A stretch of DNA of 64,000 bases from Myxococcus xanthus (GTDB taxonomy: Bacteria; Myxococcota; Myxococcia; Myxococcales; Myxococcaceae), in the NCBI RefSeq assembly GCF_006402735.1, contig NZ_CP017174.1, forward strand, positions 685,001 through 749,000. Reading direction: 5' to 3'. A program made the position numbers and the translations under genes. Every line of letters starts with the position of its first letter. The first letter of the stretch is position 1. The notes below the pieces were generated by a model. The model saw only the letters and a list, made by a program, of their open reading frames with translations. It was not told the DNA's origin and ran no database searches. Below are positions 45,395-53,353 of this stretch, piece by piece.

Positions 45395-45553
45395 CGCCGG
45401 CCTCGCCACCCTGTTGTTGCCCTGCGAGGCACCGTAGCAAGACAGTTGCCAACAACCGGGGCGCTGCCCGGCATGGGCGGGGAGGCAAGCGAGGGCTGGC
45501 TGCTGTCGCCCGGGTGGCAATGTCCCTGGGGCGGAGTCGGGGCCCGGCGGGGG

Positions 45554-46330
45554 CTACAGCCGGATGCCCACCGTGGTCCGCAGCTGGGTGTCGAGCTTGG
45601 GGACGGCCAGGGGCGGGGAGTTGTCGAAGGTGAGGTTGAAGCCGATGCCCACGGTGAGGCGTTCGTTGGGCTTCACCTCGAAGATGGTGTCGTTGAGCAG
45701 GCGGATGTCGGCGGGGTTCGTCACGCGGGGCTGGGCGTAGAGCGTCTGCACCAGGAAGACGTTCTCCATGAACTCCAGCCGCCCCAGCACGTAGCTGGAC
45801 AGGCGCGGGTCGGTGCGGAAGTCCCCGGCATCCGGTTCGGAATCCCGGCGGATGCGCTCGTGCTCCAGCATCAGCGCGAGCCCCACCACCAGCGTGGCCT
45901 TCTTGTCGGTCAGCACCCTCACCCGGGGCCCCGCGCCCAGCAGGGCCCGGAACTGGATGCGGCGAAACTTGTCGAACTCGTGTTGGAGGAACACCTCGCC
46001 GGAGAGCCGCTCCGTGAATCCGTAGCGGTAGCGGACGTGCTCCATCACCTTGCTGACGATGACCTCATCGGCGGCGAAGGCGTACTCCCCCCGGATGACG
46101 GCCAGCCAGGTGTGCTTCTCGCTGCGCCACTGGCCCAGCAGGGCGCCGCGCACGCTGAAGAGGTCGGTGCTGCCCGTGCGCCAGTCCGCGCCCAGGTCCA
46201 CGGCCGCCGAGCGCCCCGGGCCTGTGTTCTCGTCGAACAGCGCCTGGACGTTGACGATCTGCGCTGCCGCGCTCGCCGCATGAAGCCACACGAGCAGCAG
46301 CACCCACCTGCTGGATTTCCGTCCCGCCAT
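45554..46330 (-). CDS. DUF481-type outer membrane beta-barrel protein
   Basis: A 258 aa protein with a signal peptide (SSRWVLLLVWLHAASAAAQ). The mature part alternates polar and hydrophobic residues in strands (YRYGFTERLSGEVFLQHE, RLTVGIGFNLTFDN) and ends in ...TTVGIRL, a beta-barrel pattern close to the DUF481 salt-induced outer membrane group. Function in the family is not established. It is followed on the minus strand by the CBS gene after a 159-bp gap in which no gene is seen. Confidence 0.75.
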   Translation of the reverse strand: MAGRKSSRWVLLLVWLHAASAAAQIVNVQALFDENTGPGRSAAVDLGADWRTGSTDLFSVRGALLGQWRSEKHTWLAVIRGEYAFAADEVIVSKVMEHVRYRYGFTERLSGEVFLQHEFDKFRRIQFRALLGAGPRVRVLTDKKATLVVGLALMLEHERIRRDSEPDAGDFRTDPRLSSYVLGRLEFMENVFLVQTLYAQPRVTNPADIRLLNDTIFEVKPNERLTVGIGFNLTFDNSPPLAVPKLDTQLRTTVGIRL

Positions 46331-46380
46331 GGCCCGGGTCTGCCCCGTCGGCCGGCATGTTTCAAGGGTACCCGCGCGGT

Positions 46381-47007
46381 TCAGGGCAGGCGCTCCACCG
46401 TGGCCCCCGCGCGCTCCAGCAGCTCCCGATACCAGTCGAAGGCGCGCGCGGTCCGCTCGCCCAGGGCCTTGGCGCCCCAGAGCACGGTGAGGGTGCGGCG
46501 GGTGTCCGCGTTCGTCTTGGTGCGCTGCGCGTCCTTGACGGCGTTGGCGCACGGGCCCTCCGCGTCGAAGAGGCACAGCAGGCCCGCCAGGTCGATGCTC
46601 TGCCCGGACGCGTTGAAGACGTACTGCGCGCCCTCCGGGGCCACGCCTACGCGGAAGGGGGCGGCGGCCCGGTCCAGGTCCACCACGCTGATGGGCAGGC
46701 CGCTGTGCAGGGACACCGCGTTGCAGGCATCCACGGCCAGGTTGATGGCGCCTAGCGAGCCGTCACCCGAGGCGCGCACCAGGTACTCCGACGCGGGCTT
46801 GCCTCGCCCGGTGGGCTTGTAGCCGCCGTGGCGGAGCATGTCGCGGATGGCGCCGCGCACGGTGTCGTCGCTGGACAGGGGCGCGGTGGCGCCGGGCTTC
46901 AGCAGGGCCACCAGCCACTCCGGGGAGGGCAGTCCGCCCAGCGGCCCGGGGAAGGTGGTGGTGAAGGCCAGGGTGTCCAGGGAGGGGTGGGCGTCGATGG
47001 TCAGCAC
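46381..47007 (-). CDS. stand-alone B3/4 (tRNA-synthetase-like) domain protein
   Basis: A 208 aa cytoplasmic protein matching the B3/4 domain of the phenylalanyl-tRNA synthetase beta subunit: RDMLRHGGYKPTGRGKPASE, then INLAVDACNAVSLHSGLPIS and VVDLDR, then a strand-rich end. Free-standing copies are thought to edit mischarged tRNA or bind nucleic acid; function is unproven. GTG 47007 (VLTIDAHPSLD) is the best start because the residues before it are low-complexity. The DUF481 gene begins 50 bp downstream on the same strand. Confidence 0.8.
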   Translation of the reverse strand: MLTIDAHPSLDTLAFTTTFPGPLGGLPSPEWLVALLKPGATAPLSSDDTVRGAIRDMLRHGGYKPTGRGKPASEYLVRASGDGSLGAINLAVDACNAVSLHSGLPISVVDLDRAAAPFRVGVAPEGAQYVFNASGQSIDLAGLLCLFDAEGPCANAVKDAQRTKTNADTRRTLTVLWGAKALGERTARAFDWYRELLERAGATVERLP

Positions 47008-47192
47008 GGCGCGGCAGTCTATGCCACGGCGCGAGTGGGGGCAGGTCCCACTTCCAGCCTGGGACCGGGGGCTCCCCCGCCTGTCCGCTCCCATGCAAGA
47101 GAAGTCGCTTTCCAGGGGTTCGGAACATTCTTCCCGGGGCGCGCTACGTGGCATAAGGGCGCCGCACCCGCTTCCGGGCCCCCCGCACGCAC

Positions 47193-48815
47193 ATGATTCG
47201 TCTCGACAACATCAGCAAGCAGAACGGCCAGCAGATTCTCTTCATCGAGGCCTCCGCGGCGCTCCACAAGGGGGAGAAGGTGGGCCTCGTCGGACCCAAC
47301 GGGGCCGGCAAGACGACGCTGTTCCGGATGATTACCAGCCAGGAGCACCCCGACGAGGGCCAGGTCGCGGTCGACCGGGGCGTCACCATTGGCTACTTCA
47401 GCCAGGACGTGGGTGAGATGGAGGGCCGCAGCGCCGCCGCCGAGGTGATGGACGGCGCGGGCCCGGTGAGCACGGTGGCCGCCGAGCTGAAGGAGCTGGA
47501 GGCCGCCATGGCCGACCCGGACCAGGCGGACAACATGGACAAGCTCGTGGAGCGCTACGGCCTGGTCCAGGGGCGCTTCGAGGAGCTGGGCGGCTACGCG
47601 CTGGAAGGCCGCGCGCGGGAGATTCTCGCGGGCCTGGGCTTCAGCCAGGAGATGATGGACGGCGACGTGGGCGCGCTGTCGGGCGGTTGGAAGATGCGCG
47701 TGGCGCTGGCCCGCATCCTCCTGATGCGTCCGGACGCGATGCTGCTCGACGAGCCGAGCAACCACCTCGACATCGAGAGCCTCATCTGGCTGGAGGAGTT
47801 CCTCAAGAACTACGACGGCGCGCTGCTGATGACGTCGCACGACCGCGAGTTCATGAACCGCATCGTGAACAAGGTGGTGGAGATCGACGGCGGCTCGCTG
47901 TCGACGTACACCGGCAACTACGAGTTCTACGAGCAGCAGCGGGCGATGAACGAGAAGCAGCAGCAGGCGCAGTTCGAGCGCCAGCAGGCCATGCTCGCCA
48001 AGGAGCTGAAGTTCATCGAGCGCTTCAAGGCGCGCGCCTCGCACGCCGCGCAGGTGCAGAGCCGGGTGAAGAAGCTGGAGAAGATTGAGCGCGTGGAGCC
48101 GCCCAAGCGGCGCCAGACGGTGCTCTTCGAGTTCCAGCCGGCGCCGCGCTCGGGCGACGACGTGGTGAGCCTGAAGGGCGTTCACAAGGCCTACGGCAGC
48201 CGCACCATCTACGAGGGGCTGGACTTCCTGGTGCGCCGCACGGAGCGCTGGGCCGTCATGGGCGTCAACGGCGCGGGCAAGTCCACGCTGCTGAAGCTGG
48301 TGACGGGCTCCACGCAGCCGGACACGGGCAACGTGGCGCTGGGTGGCAGCGTGAAGATGGGTTACTTCGCGCAGCACGCCATGGACCTGCTGGACGGCGA
48401 GCGGACGGTGTTCCAGGCGCTGGAGGACGCCTTCCCCCGCGCGGGTCAGGGCTCGCTGCGGGCGTTGGCCGGCTGCTTCGGCTTCTCCGGTGACGAGGTG
48501 GAGAAGAAGTGCCGCGTGCTGTCCGGTGGTGAGAAGGCCCGGCTCGTCATGGCGAAGATGCTCTTCGACCCGCCGAACTTCCTGGTGCTGGACGAGCCCA
48601 CCAACCACCTGGACATGGCCACGAAGGAGATGCTGATTACGGCGCTCTCCCGCTACGAGGGGACGATGCTGTTCGTCTCCCACGACCGTCACTTCCTGGC
48701 CGCGCTGTCCAACCGCGTGCTGGAGCTGACGCCCGAGGGCATCCACCAATACGGCGGCGGCTACACCGAGTACGTGGCCCGCACCGGCCAGGAAGCGCCG
48801 GGCCTGCGGAGCTGA
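47193..48815 (+). CDS. ABC-F family ATPase (translation factor type)
   Basis: A 540 aa soluble protein with two ABC ATPase domains and no membrane segment. Walker A motifs are GPNGAGKTT (34-42) and GVNGAGKST (357-365); signatures LSGGWKMR and LSGGEKAR; Walker B LLDEPSNHLDIESL and VLDEPTNHLDMATK. A basic linker of about 80 residues between the domains is the ribosome-contacting P-site-tRNA-interaction motif of the group. The overall form matches the EttA/YbiT subset that binds the ribosomal E site. An antibiotic-resistance role is not indicated. Confidence 0.9.
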   Translation: MIRLDNISKQNGQQILFIEASAALHKGEKVGLVGPNGAGKTTLFRMITSQEHPDEGQVAVDRGVTIGYFSQDVGEMEGRSAAAEVMDGAGPVSTVAAELKELEAAMADPDQADNMDKLVERYGLVQGRFEELGGYALEGRAREILAGLGFSQEMMDGDVGALSGGWKMRVALARILLMRPDAMLLDEPSNHLDIESLIWLEEFLKNYDGALLMTSHDREFMNRIVNKVVEIDGGSLSTYTGNYEFYEQQRAMNEKQQQAQFERQQAMLAKELKFIERFKARASHAAQVQSRVKKLEKIERVEPPKRRQTVLFEFQPAPRSGDDVVSLKGVHKAYGSRTIYEGLDFLVRRTERWAVMGVNGAGKSTLLKLVTGSTQPDTGNVALGGSVKMGYFAQHAMDLLDGERTVFQALEDAFPRAGQGSLRALAGCFGFSGDEVEKKCRVLSGGEKARLVMAKMLFDPPNFLVLDEPTNHLDMATKEMLITALSRYEGTMLFVSHDRHFLAALSNRVLELTPEGIHQYGGGYTEYVARTGQEAPGLRS

Positions 48816-48828
48816 GGCGCGTGGCGGT

Positions 48829-48854
48829 GCTGCCCGGCGGACCGTCTGGGCAGC
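48829..48854. terminator. hairpin after the ABC-F gene
   Basis: GCTGCCC (48829-48835) and GGGCAGC (48848-48854) form a perfect 7-bp stem with a 12-nt loop, 13 bp after the stop of the ABC-F gene and before the convergent PH-domain gene. No T-run follows. Confidence 0.4.
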
Positions 48855-48942
48855 GCCGGGCCTGCCGCGTCCCGTGGCCGCGTGGCCGCTGCGAACAGAG
48901 GCCGCGGTCCAGGCGCGGGGACGTCGCCCGTGCCCGACGGGC

Positions 48943-49710
48943 TCAGGGCTCCGGTGGGCCCCGTGCGGCCCAGGTGCTTCGGAGCCCTCGGACCTCGGCC
49001 AGCAGCTCCTTCGCCGCGCCGAGCGTCTCGGCCGAGGGAGCCGTTGAGGGCGGCAGGGCCGGCTCGGCATGCTGCGGCTCGCCCAGCCCGGCGTCCCGGT
49101 GCATGCGCACGCGCGTCATGATGACGTCGCGAATCTCCTCGGGATTGTCCACGCCCCGGAAATGGGCCTCGTGCAGGCCTTCGCGGGTCGACGCGTCCGC
49201 GTCGTGCGAGCCGCTGTTGCCGCCTCCACCCGCCGTCTCCACCTTCACGTCGGAGATGCCGAACAGCCGCTGAAGCGGGTTCTGCCGGATGGAGACCTGC
49301 TGGATGTTCGCGAAGGTCATCGTCTTCTCCTGAAGCGAGACGAGCCCTTCCCGGATGCGCAGGCTGCGGTCGGAGAGGATGTACCAGCGGTACTCGTAGT
49401 CGAGCCAGGCCACCAGGAAGGTGATGGGGACCTGCACCGCGAACGCGAGCCAGGCGAACAGCTCGACGGCGAAGAAGACGGTGTCCGCATACGCGTAGGG
49501 GATGTGCGGGACGAACCGGTGCTTCACCGCGACCCAGGTGAAAATCAGGCCCACCACGACGCTGGCCTGCCGCAAGCCCCAACGGAGCAGTTGGAGCCGG
49601 CGATAGGACGGCGCGGAGCGGAAGACGCGCACCGCGGCCCCCTCGGGGATGTGGGGCGCGGGGGGCACCTTCAGCAGGCGCAGGAGCCAGGCAGGCGCGG
49701 CGTCAGACAT
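48943..49710 (-). CDS. bacterial PH-domain membrane protein (first of pair)
   Basis: A 255 aa protein with two hydrophobic helices (about 48-65 and 80-105) followed by a bacterial PH (bPH2) domain: YEYRWYILSDRSLRIREGLV and TMTFANIQQVSIRQNPLQRLFGI are characteristic. The last 80 residues are Glu/Ala/Pro-rich and probably cytoplasmic. The family includes Bacillus YdbS/YdbT, of unsettled role. The start codon overlaps the end of the adjacent PH gene by 8 bp, so the two proteins are probably made together as a complex. Confidence 0.82.
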   Translation of the reverse strand: MSDAAPAWLLRLLKVPPAPHIPEGAAVRVFRSAPSYRRLQLLRWGLRQASVVVGLIFTWVAVKHRFVPHIPYAYADTVFFAVELFAWLAFAVQVPITFLVAWLDYEYRWYILSDRSLRIREGLVSLQEKTMTFANIQQVSIRQNPLQRLFGISDVKVETAGGGGNSGSHDADASTREGLHEAHFRGVDNPEEIRDVIMTRVRMHRDAGLGEPQHAEPALPPSTAPSAETLGAAKELLAEVRGLRSTWAARGPPEP

Positions 49711-50281
49711 CCTGCTTCTCCCGCGTGTCGCCGGCGCCCAGGCTCAGCCGCAACGCCCGCACCTCGGAGGCAATCTCCCGCAGCGTCGCCGCGAGCTCAT
49801 CCGGACCTCCCGGCGTGACGTGCGACGCGTCGTTCGCGGGCACGGCGCGCTCCCGGCTCCCGCGCATCCTTGAATAGAGGAAGTCCCGCATGGCCTCGTG
49901 AGCGGGAACGCCCTCGATGGTGATTTCCGCCTGCGAGTTGCCGCTCGCCGTCTGGATTTGGATGCGCGCCAGCCCCAGCCAGCGCTCCACCAGATTGCTG
50001 GACAGGTGGATGTCCTGGATGCGCGCGTAGGTGAGGGACACCTCCCGCCTGAAGAGGATGCCCCAGCGGACAGTGATGCCCTCGGCGTCCAGCGTGTAGC
50101 GCAGCGTCTGGTACTTGAAGTAGCGGATGAGCCCGAGGATGGGGAAGCCGGGCCCGGCCAGCAGCGCGCTGACGAGGTAGTAGGTGAGCAGGCTGCGGTG
50201 CGGCTGCAGCACCGTGGGCAGGCGCGACAGGAAGCCCCCGTCGCGGGTCGCGGCTGTGAGGGCGTGAGACGAGTCGGTCAT
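49703..50281 (-). CDS. bacterial PH-domain membrane protein (second of pair)
   Basis: A 192 aa protein with one or two hydrophobic helices (about 30-56) and a bPH2 domain: YTLDAEGITVRWGILFRREV, LTYARIQDIHLSSNLVERWLG and IQTASGNSQAEITIEGV. It is transcribed first and its last codons overlap the next gene's start by 8 bp. ATG 50281 begins the homology; the longer open frame is not supported. As in the Bacillus YdbS/YdbT pair, the two PH proteins probably form a heteromeric membrane complex. Confidence 0.82.
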   Translation of the reverse strand: MTDSSHALTAATRDGGFLSRLPTVLQPHRSLLTYYLVSALLAGPGFPILGLIRYFKYQTLRYTLDAEGITVRWGILFRREVSLTYARIQDIHLSSNLVERWLGLARIQIQTASGNSQAEITIEGVPAHEAMRDFLYSRMRGSRERAVPANDASHVTPGGPDELAATLREIASEVRALRLSLGAGDTREKQDV

Positions 50282-50406
50282 GGACGGCCGTGCGGGCTGG
50301 TGGCGATACGGACGGGCGCGGACGTGATTGCACCGGCCCGCCCGCGATTCTGCGCCCAGGGGAGGGGGACGGCCACCCCCTCCCAGGCATATCCACTGGC
50401 GGTGAA

Positions 50407-51825
50407 TCAGAGCGGAGAGACCGTCGCGCAGCTGGGCGTGTCGCTCTCCGCGGTCCGCCGCGCCAGCGACTTCGGAGCCGCGTCCGTGTAGGGCGACACG
50501 CCGAGCACCAGGCACGTCCGGTACACGAGGTCGCGGCTCGCGGGGAACGCGTTGATGGGGAGCGAGGCGCCGGCGTTGAAGTACACGGAGCCCAGCGCGG
50601 AGCCGTAGAACGGGCTGCTGCCCCAGGCGAACTTCTTGCCCGTCACCGCCGTCGCGGCCGACAGGCCGCTGTACTGCGCGGACTGGAAGGGCCACTCGCC
50701 AGCGGAGAAGCCCCCGCTGAGCAGCGCCCGCCCCGAGGCCGCCCGCGTCGTCCCGTTGTTGAGGCTGTAGCCGCCGTACACCAGCCCGGTGTCCTGGCCG
50801 AGCTTCAGCTCGACGAGCCCCAGCTCATACAGCACGCCGGAGGTGGGGTGCCGCGCCAGCAGCGCATGGTACTTGCGCGTGGTTCCGATGGGCTCGTTCC
50901 ACGTCCAGTTCGCCTCGGTGGTGAGCGCGCCCGCGGCGGCCACTCCTGTCGTGAAGTGGTGGAGGGAGTCACCCCACTGCACGTTGTTGAGGGTGGCGCT
51001 GGCGGCGGCGTCCGCGAACTCGACGACGCCGTAGGGGCCTCGCATGTCGAAGGACAGTTGGCCAGCGGTGGCCTCACTCAGGTCCATCCGCGTGTCGATG
51101 CGCGGGAAGTCGGTGCCCTTCTGGAAGACCCACTGGATGGTGACGGGCACCATGAACTTCTGGTGCGCGGCATCCGCCGACGCCGTGGCCTCCGTCACGT
51201 TGGCCATAGCGGCGCGGGTGCCCCACTTGGGATACCGCAGCGTGAAGCGGTGGCTGGCGGAGGTGGACGCCGCGGAAATCTCCGAGCGCGAGGCCTCCAC
51301 CGGGAAGCCCAGCCCCAGCGGCGAGTCGTCCTCGCCATGCCGCCCCGCGATGGTGCCGGACGTGCCGTTGTCGAAGGAGCGGTACAGCTCGTGGGCCACG
51401 AAGTAGCCGAAGCCCGCTTCGCCTCCGGCCGTGCCATCCACCGTCACCGTGCGCCACTCCGCGCCAGCGGGCACCTGATACGTCATCTGCACCGCATAGC
51501 CGCCGTTGCCAGCGGGAGACTGCCGTTTGAGGGACACCGTGCGCGGGCGTCCCTGGGCGTCCGTCCAGGCGTAGCGGTCCACGGGGATTCCCGCCACCGT
51601 GGTCGTCTCGTGAGAGACACCATCGCCCTGCTCGGAGGTGGGCTCGGGGCCGGCGTCCGGGGTGCCACTATCGGGCGTCCCGCTGTCGCCGCTGCCTCCG
51701 TCCGTGCCCGCGTCCGTCACGCCGGCATCCTCCGGTCCCTCCCCTGGGCCACCGCCGTCGCAGGCCCCCAGGGCCAGCGCCATTCCCAGCCAGAGCCTCG
51801 CGAACCGCCGTCCATTCTTGGTCAT
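50407..51825 (-). CDS. lipoprotein of unknown function
   Basis: A 472 aa lipoprotein with a clear signal (RRFARLWLGMALALGAC). A low-complexity acidic linker follows, with repeated TPD/DAG units (TDGGSGDSGTPDSGTPDAG). The globular part, residues about 70-472, is beta-rich with aromatic residues (FTLRYPKWGTR, WTWNEPIGTTRKYHALLAR) and resembles secreted carbohydrate-binding or sandwich proteins only in a general way. I do not recognise the family. ATG 51825 is chosen; a GTG two codons upstream (51831) has a slightly better spacing to GGGA. It is downstream of the aldehyde dehydrogenases but separated by 50 bp. Confidence 0.72.
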   Translation of the reverse strand: MTKNGRRFARLWLGMALALGACDGGGPGEGPEDAGVTDAGTDGGSGDSGTPDSGTPDAGPEPTSEQGDGVSHETTTVAGIPVDRYAWTDAQGRPRTVSLKRQSPAGNGGYAVQMTYQVPAGAEWRTVTVDGTAGGEAGFGYFVAHELYRSFDNGTSGTIAGRHGEDDSPLGLGFPVEASRSEISAASTSASHRFTLRYPKWGTRAAMANVTEATASADAAHQKFMVPVTIQWVFQKGTDFPRIDTRMDLSEATAGQLSFDMRGPYGVVEFADAAASATLNNVQWGDSLHHFTTGVAAAGALTTEANWTWNEPIGTTRKYHALLARHPTSGVLYELGLVELKLGQDTGLVYGGYSLNNGTTRAASGRALLSGGFSAGEWPFQSAQYSGLSAATAVTGKKFAWGSSPFYGSALGSVYFNAGASLPINAFPASRDLVYRTCLVLGVSPYTDAAPKSLARRTAESDTPSCATVSPL

Positions 51826-51875
51826 GGACACAGTTATCCCGGAAAACGGGAGACTTGTGCCAGGGAGGCCCGGCC

Positions 51876-53315
51876 CTACTCGAACAAGCGCCCCGCCAGC
51901 CGCGCCAGCTTCTGCGCCTTGCCCGTGAAGGGTGGGAAGAACAGGTGGACCAGGGACGTGCGCCCCTGGCGCAGCACCGCGCGCTCATGGCTGAAGGTCC
52001 GGAAGCCCGTCTCGCCGTGATACGCGCCCACGCCGCTGGCGCCCACGCCGCCGAAGGGCAGGTTCGGATTCACGTTGTGCAGCACCACGGTGTTGATGCA
52101 CGTGCCGCCCGCGCGCGTCTCCCGCAGCAGCCGCTCCACCGTGGCCTCGTTGTTGCTGAACACGTAGAGCGCCAGGGGCTTTCCGTCCTCGCGCACGTGC
52201 GACACCACTTCGTCCAGGGACTCGAAGCGCAGCACCGGCAGCACCGGCCCGAAAATCTCCTCGGCCATGATGGGCGTGTCCGGCGTCACGTCCGCGAGCA
52301 CCGTGGGCGCGATGTAACGCGACTCCGCATCCACGCCGCCGCCCGCCACCACGCGCGCGCCGGCCTCCACGGTGTGGTCCATCAACCGGCGCACCCGCGT
52401 GAAGGCGCTGTCATGCACCATGCGGCACAGGTCCAGGCTCGCGCGGCGTGCCTCCTCGGTGCGGCCGTAGAAGCGCTCCAGGGCCGCCTTCATCGCCTCC
52501 AGCAGCGCCTCTTCCTTCGACGCGTGGACCCAGACGTGGTCGGGCGCGATGCAGGTCTGCCCGCCGTTGAGGAACTTGCCCCACACCACGCGCTCGGCGG
52601 CGGCCTCCACGTCCGCCGTCTCATCGACGATGACGGGCGACTTGCCACCCAGCTCCAGCGTCACGCTGGCCAGGTGCTTCGCCGCGGCCTCCATCACCCG
52701 CTGGCCCACGCGGGCCCCACCGGTAAAGAAGAAGTGGTCGAAGGGCAGGCGCAGCAGCGCCTCGCCCACCTCTGGCCCGCCTTCCACCACCGCGACCTCT
52801 TCCGGAGGAAAGACGTCCTTCACCAGCTCCGCGATGAAGCGCGCCGTGTGGGGCGTCTTCTCACTGGGCTTGCACAGGACGGTGTTGCCCGCGGCCACCG
52901 CGGCCACCAGCGGCGACACGAGCAGGTGGAAGGGGTAGTTCCACGGGGCCATCACCAGCACCACGCCCCGAGGCTCGTACTGCACCAGGCTGGACGTGCC
53001 GGTGAGGAGCAGGGGCGTGGAGACCTTCCGGGGCTTCATCCACGTCTTGAGGTGCTTCTGGATGTAGGCCAGCTCCATCAGGACGGGGAGGACCTCGGTG
53101 GCCTCCACCTCCGCGCGCGGCTTGCGGAAGTCGGCGTGGAGCGCCTCGGCCAGGGCTTCTCGCCGGGCGACGAGCAGCGTCTTGAGCTGCTCCAGCCGGG
53201 CCAGCCGTTCCTTCACGCCGCGGTGCGCCACCTCCCAGCGATGCGCATGGAGGCGGTCGAACGCCTCCTGCACGCCGTCCGGCATCCGTGCTTCTTCCAA
53301 CTTCACCACGCGCAT
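51876..53315 (-). CDS. class 3-type aldehyde dehydrogenase (copy 1)
   Basis: A 479 aa aldehyde dehydrogenase of the class 3/coniferyl aldehyde group. Glu221 is in LELGGKSPVIVD and the nucleophile Cys255 in NGGQTCIAPD, 34 residues apart. The C-terminal FFPPFTGKAQKLARL is the family tail; such enzymes act on fatty, aromatic or lipid-peroxidation aldehydes. GGAAGGAG precedes ATG 53315. It is the last gene of a tetR-aldehyde dehydrogenase-aldehyde dehydrogenase operon, 38 bp after the next copy, with which it shares a 74-bp identical block. Confidence 0.9.
   Translation of the reverse strand: MRVVKLEEARMPDGVQEAFDRLHAHRWEVAHRGVKERLARLEQLKTLLVARREALAEALHADFRKPRAEVEATEVLPVLMELAYIQKHLKTWMKPRKVSTPLLLTGTSSLVQYEPRGVVLVMAPWNYPFHLLVSPLVAAVAAGNTVLCKPSEKTPHTARFIAELVKDVFPPEEVAVVEGGPEVGEALLRLPFDHFFFTGGARVGQRVMEAAAKHLASVTLELGGKSPVIVDETADVEAAAERVVWGKFLNGGQTCIAPDHVWVHASKEEALLEAMKAALERFYGRTEEARRASLDLCRMVHDSAFTRVRRLMDHTVEAGARVVAGGGVDAESRYIAPTVLADVTPDTPIMAEEIFGPVLPVLRFESLDEVVSHVREDGKPLALYVFSNNEATVERLLRETRAGGTCINTVVLHNVNPNLPFGGVGASGVGAYHGETGFRTFSHERAVLRQGRTSLVHLFFPPFTGKAQKLARLAGRLFE
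52609..52682 (-). repeat. 74-bp block identical to the neighbouring aldehyde dehydrogenase copy
   Basis: These 74 bases are identical, without a single mismatch, to 54087-54160. They encode the stretch around the catalytic Glu (LELGGKSPVIVDETADV). It marks a tandem duplication with local gene conversion, since flanking DNA differs. Confidence 0.85.
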
Positions 53316-53353
53316 CGCCTGGCTCCTTCCGGAGGTGCCCCGGCCTGGGGTGC

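Noticed and set aside
44955..45437. 160 aa open frame on the + strand opposite the CBS gene
   Set aside because: Ser/Arg/Thr-rich shadow of the CBS frame; its first part is the LysR remnant in another frame.
47019..49070. 683 aa open frame opposite the ABC-F gene
   Set aside because: It shadows a clear two-domain ATPase.
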